A stretch of DNA of 64,000 bases from Acheta domesticus (lineage: Eukaryota; Arthropoda; Insecta; Orthoptera; Gryllidae), in NCBI GenBank assembly GCA_031308135.1, contig JAHLJT010002630.1, forward strand, positions 93,428,961-93,492,960, in the 5' to 3' direction. The notes below the pieces were generated by a model. That model did not search any database and had not been told where the DNA came from. It saw only the letters and a program-made list of their open reading frames with translations. Both the position numbers and the translations under genes were made by a program. Shown one piece after another: positions 1 to 11,606 of this stretch; positions within the stretch are counted from its first letter, which is position 1, and every line of letters begins with the position of its first letter.

Positions 1-174
1 CTATTTCAAAATATACCTGTGTGTACATTTTAAACTATATGTGACGTTTTCACGAGGAATCGGTGTATAATTTGTGTTGTGTATTAGTCGTATATACGTA
101 CGGGATATCAATGTGCAAATAAAAAGATGGCAGTAGTATGTCGTACAAAATGTATAAAAGAGCAGTGACTTGAT

Positions 175-453
175 AAGAACCGATGGTCGGTTCTAGTGTG
201 GCGCAGACCCCACGAAGCCATGAACCAAACAGCCATCACGGCAAGCAAGCGGGTTGTGTCTCCATAATGGTGTGGACTATTTTTACATGGAATGTTCTGG
301 GTCCCCTGGTCCAACTGAACTGATCATTGATTGGAAATGGTTATATTCAGCTGCTTGAAGACTATTTACAGCCATTCATGAACTTCATGTTTCCAAACAA
401 CAATGTCGTTTTTATGGATGGCAATGCGCTATGTAACCACCATGTAAGCATAT
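175..453 (+). pseudogene. Tc1-like transposase fragment (degraded)
   Basis: Relic of a Tc1/mariner DDE transposase, the enzyme that cuts and pastes a TA-targeted transposon. Translating forward gives, in order, a segment reading VWRRPHEAMNQ, then VSIMVW (family: GSVMVWG), GPLVQL, YLQPFMNFMFPNNN and FMDGNALCNHH. The last corresponds to the family block around the second catalytic Asp (usually DNAPCH). An in-frame stop follows GPLVQLN and a frame change separates the first block from the rest, so it is not functional. Neither the first catalytic Asp region nor the last acidic residue is recognisable. No terminal inverted repeats were found around it. The identification rests on motif order; the subfamily is not resolved. 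Confidence 0.6.
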
Positions 454-749
454 AACTTTCTGATCTGGTCAGAGTAAGAGGAACTTTCCAGAATCAGCAG
501 TGTGCTCTAACATTTATCTTTATAAAGAGATCTTTTAAGACTTAATTCAAAAAATTAAATTTAAATTTAAAGGTAACGCAATTTCTCTGAAATTTAACAA
601 AACTCATCATGTAAGCGTTTGGGAGAGGAGATGATAATTTCAGATTCTGGATATCTTAGCAGGGGGTGTTATACAGAATGATTCAAAACGGGACCACACT
701 TCGCGATTGGATTGAAGAACATTCTGGACAATTCGAAAATATCACTCAC

Positions 750-1062
750 CGTCGTTGAGTTTGAGAATGCACAGGATCTGGACGTCGGTGATGGTGTTGG
801 CCTTGTGGATGACGATCTTGTTGGCAGTGGAGCCGGTGACGGTAGCCGTGATGACGAGCTCTCCGTCGAACTTCTTGACGTCGATCAGGCGGCGGTTAGA
901 CGTGTACTCCGGGCGGATGACGAGCCGGTAGTTGTCTGGCACGACGTTGGTCGGGATGCGGTAGTTGATTTCCTCGTCCGCGACGGGCACCGGAGAGGTT
1001 CGCGCTGTCGCCGCTAGCAGCAGCAGCGTCGCCGCCGCGAGGAGAAACCGCCTCGCCAGCAT
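750..1062 (-). CDS. First exon of an M1-family aminopeptidase N (partial)
   Basis: Encodes 104 codons plus one base from ATG at 1062. Residues 1-22 form a typical signal peptide (MLARRFLLAAATLLLLAATA), so the product enters the secretory pathway. Residues about 34-100 match the start of the M1 aminopeptidase N-terminal domain: YRIPTNVVPDNYRLVIRP, then FDGELVIT and a segment like ANKIVIHKANTITDVQIL. M1 aminopeptidases trim N-terminal residues from peptides; in insects many are GPI-anchored on midgut membranes. The zinc site (HExxH) lies in later exons, not seen here. The exon ends at 750 and is followed on the minus strand by the donor GTGAGT (749-744); reading through gives an immediate stop, which supports splicing. 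The remaining exons lie outside the window to the left or are unrecognised. It is much more GC-rich than its surroundings. Confidence 0.8.
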
Positions 1063-1860
1063 GGTATGCCTGCGGGAATGGTTACAATCGTGATTTTTTT
1101 TTTTTGTTCAGGGTCTTTTTCCAGTTTCAGGGGATGCTGATTTTTGACTATCCGCTGCGGGTACTCACTATGTCCCTCATGGGGACACATATTAACCTTT
1201 TATACTAGACACACTAGCGGGCTCCTCGGTCTGTGGTCAGTGGACTCTTAAGGCCTTCCGCAACAACACACATAAGTGAAAGACACGGGACAAATAAACA
1301 TTATTATTATTATTATTATTAAATACATTATTACTATATTATTACTATAAAAAGGGAAAAATGTTTTTGCAATGTTTTCAAGATAATATAAATATTACTT
1401 GCTGCCAATTATTTTCCGATGATTTTGAAAAACCCTCCCCATTCCCACGATCTTCAAAAAAAATTTCACATTTTAAATTCTCCTGTATTTCGTGTATAAT
1501 TATATAGACACATTTATGTACCGAGAAAGAACAGTCCACTAGCTCTGCAAAAATCACTGCTCTAATCACTGCAAAAAAATATATATTTTTTCTTAGAGTT
1601 TCTTAAGACCGTGATTAGTATAATCGCAGTAAATAAATCTTTATACTCGAAAACGTCTTATAATTTGCAAAATTGAGTTGTTTTCTTCGCTCGGCAAAGC
1701 TGGATTTTGCGTTGCGCAAAATCGTTGAGAGCACAGATAGCTTTACTTATCATTTGGAGACTGATTGGAAAGATACCAAAAACATGACGGAGCGAAATCG
1801 CCCTCCGCGGAGTGCGATGGGACTGTAAGGTCTGATTAACAGCCACACACCAGCATCATT
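1063..1860. other. Upstream region of the aminopeptidase exon, with retroposon tail
   Basis: Holds the 5' flank of the minus-strand aminopeptidase exon. At about 1284-1322 an AATAAACATT(ATT)n run resembles the 3' tail of a retroposon; a similar AATAAAGACA(TATT)n tail occurs near 5540. Low-scoring short reading frames at 1378-1846 show no recognisable protein. Confidence 0.4.
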
Positions 1861-1872
1861 TCCACAAGCGGA

Positions 1873-2436
1873 CCGGGAGAGATGGCTCAGTGCATCAACC
1901 TGATGTCACTGCAGTCCCTCTGACCGGGAGGTCCTAGGTTCGAGTCTCGACGGTGGCAGGATTTTCGACACTAGCTTGTCAGCTAGGTCGAGTACAGTCG
2001 CTGTCTGGAGGAGAATTCTAGCGGCCGGCTGCTCTGATCGGTAGTTTTCCGTGGTTTATCCGATCAACACCAGGCGAATGCCGGAGCAGTACCCTAACAA
2101 ACGGGCCACGGACCGCGCGCGATCTTTCCTTCCTCTTGCTTGTCCTATCCTCTCCCCTTACACACACACTTACACTAACATTCACTACACTACCACACAT
2201 GCCGGGAGACCGGTCGGGAGCTTACAGCTTGTCCCGGCTGGGGCGGTGCTCCGCCGGTGGGAGATACCTGGTTGAGGGGAAAACCCCGCTAGTCGACGGT
2301 AGGTCGGCGCCAGATCTCGCCGTCCAGCGGGGAAAAAATCACCGCCACCTCCCGAGAAAAAACGCGCACTACACTTACGGGAGTAATGACCTGAGTAGTT
2401 GACGCGCCCGGAAACACCAATCAATCAGTCAATCAA
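1873..2436 (+). mobile_element. tRNA-derived SINE, copy 1 (full length)
   Basis: Starts with a tRNA-like head: A-box-like TGGCTCAGTGC and B box GGTTCGAGTCTC, the internal RNA polymerase III promoter. A conserved body (CCGGAGCAGTACCCTAACAA, GGGCCACGGACCGCGCGCGA) follows, and the 3' end is a (TCAA)n tail. It is flanked by 12 bp near-identical direct repeats, TCCACAAGCGGA at 1861-1872 and TCCATAAGCGGA at 2437-2448, the expected target duplication of LINE-assisted insertion. At about 564 bp it is long for a SINE. At least eight further copies occur in this window. Confidence 0.8.
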
Positions 2437-2449
2437 TCCATAAGCGGAG

Positions 2450-2968
2450 AACACTGGCATAGGTGGCTCAGGGCAACAACTGATGTCACTGTAGTGCCTG
2501 TGGTCGGGTGGTCTTAGCTTCGAGTCCCGACGGTGCCAGGGTTTTTGACCCTAGTTTACATAGCTAGATCGAATTCAGCCCTAGTCTGGACGATAATTCT
2601 AGCGGTCTGCCTCTCCGGTCGGTTATTTCCGATCACCGCCAGGCGAATGCCGGAGCAATACCCTAACAAAAGGGCCACGAACCGCGCATGATCTTTCCTT
2701 CATCTATTCTCACCCCTTTACTTACATACTTTCATGAACTGCACGACCACACATCTCGGAAGACTAATCATAAGCTTAGAGCTTGCCTGTCTGGGACGGT
2801 GCCGCACTGATGGGAGATACCTGGTTCGGGCAAACCACGCAATGGAACATGTAGGTCCGCGCCGTATCTCGCCACCCAGGGGGGGAAGATCACCGCCACC
2901 TCCCTCGATAGCACTACTTATGGAACTAATGATATTTGTAGTTAACGTACCCGGAATTGCTAATCAGT
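2450..2968 (+). mobile_element. tRNA-derived SINE, copy 2
   Basis: Same family as 1873-2436, placed directly after it. The head reads GGTGGCTCAGGGC and the B-box-like GCTTCGAGTCCC; the body retains GCCGGAGCAATACCCTAACA. It is more diverged than copy 1, especially near the 3' end, where the (TCAA)n tail is lost. It looks older than copy 1, which inserted next to its 5' end. Confidence 0.75.
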
Positions 2969-4691
2969 ACGTTTTGATGACCTAAAAAGTCACCAAAAAT
3001 TGAAAAAAATGCTCTTAAAATGTTTTTAAAATGCCCTAAAAACAAAGAAAAATTACGTAAATTTTTTTTCAAAACCAGTTTTGATGAACAACTCAAACTG
3101 TAGGATATATTTCTGATGTAATCGAGGCTTCTTCCTTTCGTTCAAGAGAAACTCAGCGTGCGAACTTTCGGTTTGGACTGTTTTTTACCAGGAAATCTGC
3201 CTTTTGCTATCCCGAAACCGGCCGAACTGACAAAGGCGCTGATAAGCGTCGCAGGAACCTTAGATTGCATACTCGCAATATCACATGCTGACATTACAAT
3301 TACTGAGCCAAAAAATGGAATATGCTTCTTAGAAGTTCTGTGAATAACATTCGTTGCATCTCGTATATATTATTTGAATCAAGTACCACTAAAATGTTAT
3401 TAAAATCAATGAACTCCGCCGAAACTGCTTTAAAAATAACGAAAAAGGTAAAAATATGACTTGTTAGTCGAAATCGACGAAAAATGCAAAAAAAAATCTT
3501 ACAAAAATGAGTCATTTCCTTTTGTCATAACATTAAATGAACGTGTATGCTAAAAGACATCGATCTAAAGGGAGAAGAAAAAAAGACATTTCATTAAGAT
3601 CAGACATGGGGGGAGGAACAACGGCGTACGTCACAATAAGTTGCAACATAATTGCAGGACCATTTTTGTATGTAAGAACTAATGATTGCTGAATTTATTT
3701 ATTACAATACAATTGATTACTGTAATTTTTTGATAGTTAATGTTAAAATATAACTTTCTGAGTTATGGACCGGGGATATGCATTTTGAACAATTTCTGTA
3801 CTTGCTGTTCTTACCGCGGAAACGTATTCGCTCATGTCCTTTGTTTCAAGAACTATATAGTTCAATGTTTTCTATGTTGCTGCGATTTTACAACTGTTAT
3901 CTGCATTTTTCGAAGACTTCTCAGTTCGCCACCGTTTATATTTACTCAATAGTCAAATACAATATGAGCTTCAAATACTCCAAATTACAGATTATCTGAT
4001 TAACTTATCTTGAACATTGTATACCCTCTGACCATCCTATCCAAATGCTGCCTGTTTTGATCTAGTTGAACAAAAAAAATCTTCATACAGAATTCAATCC
4101 AGATTCCAAAGACGTCTTCAAACTCATAATACACACGCGATGGCTGATTTAAACAACTAATAGTGCTATCTAGGTAACGTTAATCCAGAAAATTGAACTC
4201 AAGTGGAACACTTTTTAAAAAAGCTCAGCAAAGCCGAGCACAATACTAAGATTTAGATAACTAATACTTATTATGTTGAGATAAAAGTAGTTGATTAATT
4301 GTTAATATAATTTTAAGTGGAGAAGAAAAATCTTGGATTATGTTATCTTCTTCATCACAATGATAAGGTTGCCCCATGTATCCAACCCAAAGGTTTCTTA
4401 GAATATCTCCACAATAAATTTTACAGAGATCTATCTATTTACTTCATTGTGTAGAAGAATGAATGCAACTTTTAACCGGAATTCATAATTCCGTGTTAAG
4501 CTCCCTCCTCGAGACGATATCTCTTGGCCGCAGAAGCATTTGCATGGTTTTACAGATACACAAGAAAGTATTGTAAATTAGTTTGGCTATCATTTTTTTC
4601 TCCATAATTTACAATATTTTCTTGTTAGAACAATAAGTAAATGGTGTCTAATAAAAAAATTTCTGACGTGAATTTTGTGACATTGAAATTT
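2969..4691. other. AT-rich intergenic stretch, nothing recognised
   Basis: No protein of known type, RNA gene or repeat end was recognised on either strand. Homopolymer A/T runs are frequent. Confidence 0.5.
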
Positions 4692-4960
4692 TCATTTAAG
4701 AAATCGGTATGGCAAATCTAAAATATTCTCTCGTTTCAGTCTATATACATGTTCACTGTTGTCTAGCAGATTTGTTGAAAGATAATTTGGATGCTCGTAC
4801 AATCTCTTCTGGTAAGCTTGGCTCTTCGTGGTGATAATTTCTTCTAGCGGGATGATGCCGAGGTCTCTGCATATCGTCTTGTTTGTCACGTACCACGGTG
4901 CGTTGCATAGTTTTCGTAATGTTTTAGCTTCGAATCTTTTTAGAATTTCTAGATCATGAA
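4692..4960 (-). pseudogene. Jockey-like LINE, C-terminal RT-protein fragment
   Basis: The minus strand encodes about 90 residues typical of the C-terminus of jockey-clade reverse-transcriptase proteins: EAKTLRKLCNAPWYVTN, then DLGI, a Tyr/Lys-rich helix with RLYEHPN, NLLDN and finally RLKRENILDLPYRF before a stop. In jockey elements this segment follows the RT domain. The RT catalytic core and the endonuclease are absent, so it is a short relic, probably 5'-truncated at insertion. The frame is open throughout the fragment. Confidence 0.6.
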
Positions 4961-5549
4961 GGCTTGGCTATCATGAAGGATTGGCCATCATGAAGAATAG
5001 AATTGACGAGGTCCCTTTTACTTTTTCATATTAGTGTATACGGAAGTGTGGGCACATGGCATAGAAAAAGGTGGCTAAAAGTTGGCTCCGTACAAGCGAT
5101 GTCGATACTTTGAAGGAAGGGCCGAGAAGGACTGTGGTTTGCGTAAAGTTCGATCGATGGATTGATGTGTGCTGTCAAGTCAGCTGCTATTGCCATTAGT
5201 CCCCTTACAGAGAATAACATCAGTTGATTCTTTTTTATTCATAATAATTGAGAGAATAATATTGCTTTATTGACTCCGGATGTAAATATTTTCCCTAAAA
5301 AAATCCTCGAACATTTCCCCGTTTATTTATTTTCCCCATTTTTCCCCACAAGGAAAAAATTTCCCTCCTTTGGGGAACATAATTCCCCAATCCGGCAACC
5401 CTTGCGATGCCTAGCCTGGCTTGACAAACGAAGTGCCAGTGGTGTGGTCACGTGATACGTGACGTATATGATAATGCGCAGAGTTAGCGAGAATCGATGT
5501 CCTTGCATTACGCTGTGTGTATGGCCTGAGCCTCGCCAGAAATAAAGAC

Positions 5550-5550
5550 A

Positions 5551-5600
<50 letters not shown>

Positions 5601-5612
5601 TATTATTATTAT
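5550..5612. repeat. (TTA)n microsatellite after a retroposon-like tail
   Basis: About 60 bp of TTA repeats with one interruption follow AATAAAGACA, like the end of a LINE or SINE. Poly-Ile and poly-Leu reading frames through it are artefacts. Upstream, 5270-5400 is rich in TTCCCC/GGGGAA motifs that also occur in the hAT-like MITE at 8588-9028. Confidence 0.7.
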
Positions 5613-7333
5613 AAGAGTGCGACCACCCACGTCTTTGTATTTTGCCTGCGCCGCTGTGTGTCTGAGAGAACATCTGAACGCAATCGAACTCTGAATCCCT
5701 ATCTCTGGAGAGTCGGGCGCACTCCCCAGCTGGTCCGATTAAACTTTCCAATGAACTACAAAATTACGTAATTCGTGAAGAGGAGCATCGCTCGATAGAT
5801 ATATCTTTGGAAACGTGCCAGTGCGACTGATTGCATGTTCAAGTTATCTTTTTAATGGATAATTTTATTGCATTTCAACAGTATATTTTGCAAGTAACGT
5901 ATAATGCTACTCTTTATAAGTACGTGTTTTGAAAACGAGCGTGGATAGGAGCGAGTTTAATAACAAATATTAAGAATAACCAAAACAAATTTTGGAAACA
6001 AATTTCAAAAGAGGTTTTGCAGTTGGAAACGTAAGAAATTACGCACTGAACATGGGCTTGAAGGACGGGCATTCTGTCAATATATTCTACTTTTAATATA
6101 TGCCTAATTGTTCAAATTATTTTTTTTGTAAATAATATGATGTTTGGTTCGTCGCGGATACTACCGGCTATTTTTAATTGTGATACATAAGGAGCAGTGC
6201 CTACACTTATTTTTGGAGCTAAAGCAGTATCTTTGTGAGAACAAATTTTCTTTGGTTTAAGGTAATTCAGGAACGTAGCGAGTTTTCAACTTTGTACCTA
6301 GAGTAGGGGGTATTAAATCATAGATCATTATCACATGCAACGGCGACAGCCCGTCTCATGAAATCGAGCTGATGTTACGAGTTCCTGGAAGACATGAGTG
6401 ATAAACTGTCACGGATGAACAATCGCGAATTGCACATTAATACCCACACCAAAGTAAATCGTTAGTCATGGCTCCGAGAAAAAAATACCAGCTATCTCAT
6501 TCTTCTCCAAGACATTCATATACACTCCTTAGAGATATGGCTCACTGAATATCAAAGACATCATTTGGATGACAGTACTCTCAAGAAGACGTAATCAGAT
6601 TGATAAGTTCCGCAAATTGGCGTGATTGGCACATTGAATTTTGCTTGTGACGTCAATAGACAGAAATGAGAATTTAATCGCTCTCTACGCAATGATCACA
6701 GAAACAATTTTTTCTCAATTTACACAAACATTTTGATAAAAAGAATTAAAATCCCTTGTCGCTAGGTTTTGAAGATTTTGTTGTTCTTGCCCATTCTCAT
6801 ATTAGTTTTAGGTTTTAGAAACAGAATAATGGGATTATTATAGATAGAGTATACAAGAAAGAATGAAACGGAAGTCCACCAATATTGAGAATCTTTACTA
6901 TTGTAGGAATATTTTATTAATGTAATTATCCTACATTTTTCTTGTGTTTTGAAAACTGTATAAAATAATGCTTAAAAGGGCCGTTACTGGATGGTTTCTG
7001 TACAAGTCATGTGTTGTTTTTGCAGAATGTTCGAGGCAGAACACACTTACAGTAAAGGAGATATAAAGTAGTTACTTGCGGATAAAGAATGTTAAGTTAA
7101 TGTCCCGAGAACGACTTCTATAGTCGGAAGTTTGGGAGTCATCATTACGGCAAAAACATGAAATAACGTCCTTGGTGTATTTAAAACTTAATGGTTTACT
7201 AATTAGCTGCTGAATGAAATGTGAATTCGAAAATCTCTAAATTTATGTTGCAAATAATACAAAGCTGCATCGTTAACGACGCATGTTTTTAAATAAGGTG
7301 ACAGATAAAACAGTGCTTATCAAATTACTGTTA
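5613..7333. other. AT-rich intergenic stretch, nothing recognised
   Basis: No gene, RNA or repeat boundary recognised on either strand. Confidence 0.5.
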
Positions 7334-8045
7334 GGGCCGTATTCATAGTCGTCACTTATAGAATAAGAAAATACTTAAGCTATAAGAAGTTACTTTTGAT
7401 AAGGAAATGCTTATGCACATTTGGTATTCATAGACGATACTTAACATAAGTATGACGCTAGCAGTGTCTTGTGTGGCAACAGCGCATTGGGTGGTTCACA
7501 GCCACTTGAATCCTGCCTGAAACGTCCCATCAAGCTGGCCGTGAACTATTCTTATGCATGCATCCGTAGGCATCCGTGTGGTAACCTAACCTATACAGTT
7601 ACTTAAATAGTGGTAGTAACTTAAAGAATGCCTTAAATAGTGGGAATTCGGTAAACCTCAGTTAATTGTAGCTGATTTTTGCCACCAACGTTTACCAAAA
7701 CACGTCCTTTCGTCCGGGTAAAACGCTACCTTTTCTTAAATATTCCTGATCATTGTGCATTTCCGGGGGGTTGTACACATCACGTAAATATAGCGAAGAA
7801 CAATGCAGTAATAAACATTTCTATAATTTTCAAAATCGTAGTCCATTTCCATTTCTTTCACATTACGACTATTTTCAACCCACCAAGAGACGATTCACTT
7901 ATAGCTATAAGTGGAAGCTGGGCCTTCCTTATAGCTATAAGAAGTTTCTTATGCAAGCAGATAAGATGCCACTGTGAATTGAAAAACGTTATAAGGAACT
8001 CCTTAAGGTTTTCCTTATTATAAGTGACGACTATGAATACGGCCC
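7334..8045. mobile_element. Non-autonomous DNA transposon with 27 bp TIRs
   Basis: Begins GGGCCGTATTCATAGTCGTC at 7334 and ends with its exact complement at 8045; the 27 bp at each end (7334-7360 and 8019-8045) are perfectly inverted. The 712 bp interior holds no transposase, but has many short AGCTATAAG/CTTATAGC motifs near both ends, which look like subterminal binding repeats. No clear target duplication is visible, so the superfamily is not assigned. Confidence 0.75.
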
Positions 8046-8587
8046 CAAATCTTTTTTAATTGTGTGATATTTAGAGAATCGCCTGGATGAATGATGTTTT
8101 GAACTAATGATGTTCCAGTTGGTGAGGTGCGCGTTGTTAGAGGTTCCAGTGAGTGTTCTTCGAATTAGGTACATTCGAGATACATATGACTGTTTTGTTA
8201 ACTGGCTGCATTTAAAATTCCGCTAATACGGTGACGCAAACTGGTGCCTTGGCTGAAGTCGAAGACGATGCGCAAGCCCCCCCCCCTTCCGGTTTGTTTC
8301 CAACAGACGGTAATGTGGGCTGCGAACATTATATTTCCAGCGAGAGCGTAGGCTTCCACGGCGGGAGTCAGTATTTTATTTCCATGCAACACCAAGTTTT
8401 TGGCAATAATCAGTGTACATAATTATCTACATATATGTGGAATTAGATGTATTTAATTAATATAATAATTATATAATAATATACTTAAATATACATATCA
8501 GTTGTTGATGGGCTGCTCTATTCAAACAAATGCAAATCAAAATATAGCATTATAAGAATTTTGCGCACTATATCACCACAGTTTGGA

Positions 8588-9028
8588 CAGGGTTGCCAGT
8601 TAGAGGAATTTTGCCCCCAAAATGGTTTTTTTTTTCGCTGTGGGGAAAAATGCTGAATATAAATGGAGAGAGAATGTTTTTTGGGGATGTTATTTTCATC
8701 TGGATTTCAACAGTCGGTTTGAGAAGTGATATTATTGTCTCTCATTTTTATGTATCAAAACAGAGAAATAAAGATAGGCACAGAGAAAGAAAAACTAAGA
8801 TAGTACAGGGTTTCGAACAGCACAAAGAACGATAATTGGTGGATGTGAGTTATTTGTATTTAAGGGGATAGCCAATGAAACCGTCAGAGACAGCTCAAGT
8901 CGTAGGTCCATAATTTGGAGAATATTTTTCGTTTCAAAGTTGGGGAATTTTGTTTTATTGGAGAGGTTGTTTGGGGAAATTTCGTAGTAGTGTTGGGGAA
9001 AGAGCTCGCAACATATCTGGCATCCCTG
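8588..9028. mobile_element. hAT-like MITE with 8 bp target duplication
   Basis: Ends are CAGGGTTGCCAG (8588-8599) and CTGGCATCCCTG (9017-9028), a 12 bp inverted repeat with one mismatch. They are flanked by AGTTTGGA (8580-8587) and AGTTCGGA (9029-9036), an 8 bp direct repeat with one mismatch. An 8 bp duplication with CAGGG ends is characteristic of hAT elements. At 441 bp it encodes no transposase. A related right end may lie at 5380-5402 (GGCAACCCTTG). Confidence 0.65.
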
Positions 9029-9038
9029 AGTTCGGAGC

Positions 9039-9110
9039 GAGGGTCAAAATTAGAAAAATAGCACTATTGGACGAAAGTCCAATAGTGCTATTTTTCTAAC
9101 TCTGACCCTC
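9039..9110. repeat. 34 bp-arm hairpin at the edge of a palindromic MITE
   Basis: Arms 9039-9072 and 9077-9110 are inverted copies with two mismatches around a GAAA loop. The right arm is the terminus of the adjoining MITE, so the hairpin is an inverted duplication of that terminus. Confidence 0.8.
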
Positions 9111-9314
9111 AAGCCCCTATGGCCGCGATGGAATATCATGCAGCATTTCCATTCTTTCTCAGTCTTGCCGGTAGAAGTCGCATGATCGCAATCACTGCTT
9201 GATACGGTCACAATCATGCGAAATCTAGCGGCACAACTGAGAAAGATGCGAAATACCGTGACATACTCCATCGCGAAGATGGGCCTTGAGGAGGAAAGTT
9301 AAAAAAATCGAAGT
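9083..9314. mobile_element. Palindromic MITE, copy A
   Basis: About 230 bp with ends like GTGCTATTTTTCTAACTCTG and its complement-like counterpart TTAAAAAAATCG. The centre is itself an imperfect palindrome built around GCATGATCGCAA and CAATCATGCGAAAT. It shares this structure with 11381-11606 and with the partial copy at 61231-61276. Probably a TA-targeting non-autonomous element; no coding capacity. Confidence 0.6.
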
Positions 9315-11380
9315 ATAAACTTTTGTCCAAAACCTCGTTGTGGACTTCACCGGCTATTGTTCTGCATATTACTGTCGATTGGTATAAACCACTCTGCCAT
9401 ACCTAAATCCCCTAATAGAGTTGCTGCAATAAATTTATTCTGCAATAAAATTCTTAAAGAGAAATCTCGCTTGCGATCTAACTATGGTCTCCTCGTGTCT
9501 AATAGGACGCATCGTCACACTCAACAGCTTATCAGATTGATTATTTTCGCAGAGTTGTTAAGAAAGGAGGGTCATTATTCAGCAGCGTCAGGCGACAAGG
9601 GATTCCTACAGCGATATCTCCATGCACTGCAAAACTCTCATATAACAGCAATAAATTAATAAAGTTTAGTTCTTACACCGAGTTTCACGTGACTAATGGT
9701 TGCTGATTGATCCTTATTAATTTATTGGATGCATTTATATTTATTGCATCCATTGGGATTTATAGAGTACGAGAAAACTGCGTAGTTTTTGTTCGAATCT
9801 GTTGGTAAGGAAGTAGATTATGATGATGGTAATAATTCACGATTGTGAAGTGATATCAAGTTGTGAGCGAGGAATTAACGAGTATCGTAATCTTCTACTA
9901 GTGTACTAATACTACATCACGTATAATACAGTACTTTTCTAGCAGTAAATATAGCTATTGTAAGCTTGCGGAGCTCTTTATCTTAATGAATTACATTACC
10001 CACAAATCCACTAAAAGAGTTACTCATGTCCTAGGACCTGATGACAACATGCTTAAATTTTATTTATTCTGTTTTATAATTTTTATTTATTGTTATAGAA
10101 ATAAATTTGCTCTAAATAAATGAAAATAATTTCTATGGATTTCAAAAATCAATTTATAACCGGTTTGACAAATTTAAATTTCAAATTATAAATTAAATCA
10201 GATCAAAAGTTTTAGTAGAGTTCAATGAAGAAAAATATTCAGGATATCGTCACTAACTGATCCACGAGCCCCCGGCCTAGTGGATCAATTAGTGAAGTCG
10301 ATACTGACTAGTGATTACACATATTTTTATTTTAAATATTACGCCTAGTAATTGACGTACTATTTAATAAATAAGTTCCTAAACCGAAGATATTGCCAAT
10401 TTACATTGTTATGAGCTACATTACTCAAATCTACTTCGTCTTTTCGAATATTCAGTTAGTGTTATGTATTTAGTAGGCACATTTTTAATGAATTAAATTG
10501 TGAATTTTCAAATTTAATATGATGATAACAATTTAACATTAGGAAAAATACTGATGAAAAACCGAACAGAGTTTTGTTGTTTTTAGCATAAAATTCATAA
10601 TAGTTTCGTAAAACTCCCAAGCATTGAGATCAATACAATCACATTCTTAAAACTTGGGCTTAAAAGCAAATAATATAAGCGCGGATTTTCACTCGTCATA
10701 GAATTATAAGCAACAGTTTTAATTTTCGTAACTCTTCCTCTCCATTTTATTGATTTGGGATACAGTTTAGAATTAGTTTCGCAATAATAACTCAAGTAAC
10801 TTCAATAATGTGTGTAGAGTTAGAGTAAAACAAGTAAATTCTAATAAGACGTACTGTTCATCGAAATGTCACGTGATTAAAGCGCGGGATACCGCAAAGT
10901 AGAGTGCAGTGATTTGTGGTGTCACGCGTGTACTTGTTATATTTTTTTATGATATTATATTATTAAAGAAGTAACATATTTATTTATACATTTCTTTCAT
11001 AAATTACCTGGAATTAGTTAATTGTAATTTAATACATCTGATCGTTAATGGAATTAATGGGACTGCGTCGGATAATGAAATAATTCCTCCTCATACTCGC
11101 AACGCTCACCATGTCTGACACTCGGATTTTTATGAAACTTCACCAGCAGATAGTGTAAATCGAAAACGAAAGTAGTCAGATTTAAAGTGCTGTTTCCAAA
11201 TAAAAGAAGAGTTCTGAGCCAAAAAAATAAACATTCGAAGGTCTCCGTCGACTGTTAGGTGGGCATGAGCAAAGAGGAGGAGAAGACAGTGCGACTTCGA
11301 CGCCGAGCGCCATCTTGAATCAACCCACATCGAAGACAGAAGGAACCCACTCGCAGAGGTGCGAAAATATACTGCAGTTT
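9315..11380. other. AT-rich intergenic stretch with one short hairpin
   Basis: No gene recognised. At 10251-10294 CACTAACTGATCCAC and GTGGATCAATTAGTG form a 15 bp stem with one mismatch around a GC-rich 14 nt loop. Otherwise unremarkable AT-rich sequence. Confidence 0.5.
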
Positions 11381-11606
11381 TTCTAAGTTTGTCCCTCAAG
11401 GCCCATCTTCGCTATGGATTATGTCACGGTAATTCGCATCTTTCTCAGCCGTGCCGATAGATTTCGCATGATCGCAAACCGTATCAAACTGAGCTTGAGA
11501 TCATGCGACTTCCACCGGCAAGAACAAGAAAGACGGGAAATGCCGTGTGATATTCCATAGCGGCCATAGGGGTTTAGGGGCAGATTTTAGAAAAATCGCA
11601 CTATAG
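11381..11606. mobile_element. Palindromic MITE, copy B
   Basis: Same family as 9083-9314, in inverse orientation. Shares CCCTCAAGGCCCATCTTCGC at one end, GAAAAATCGCACTATA at the other and the central GCATGATCGCAAACCG block. Non-coding. Confidence 0.6.

Noticed and set aside
1873..1970. tRNA gene
   Set aside because: A- and B-box-like motifs are present, but the sequence does not form an intact cloverleaf and continues into a SINE body with many copies.
5517..5751. Poly-Leu/poly-Ile membrane protein frames
   Set aside because: Produced by the (TTA)n microsatellite on both strands.
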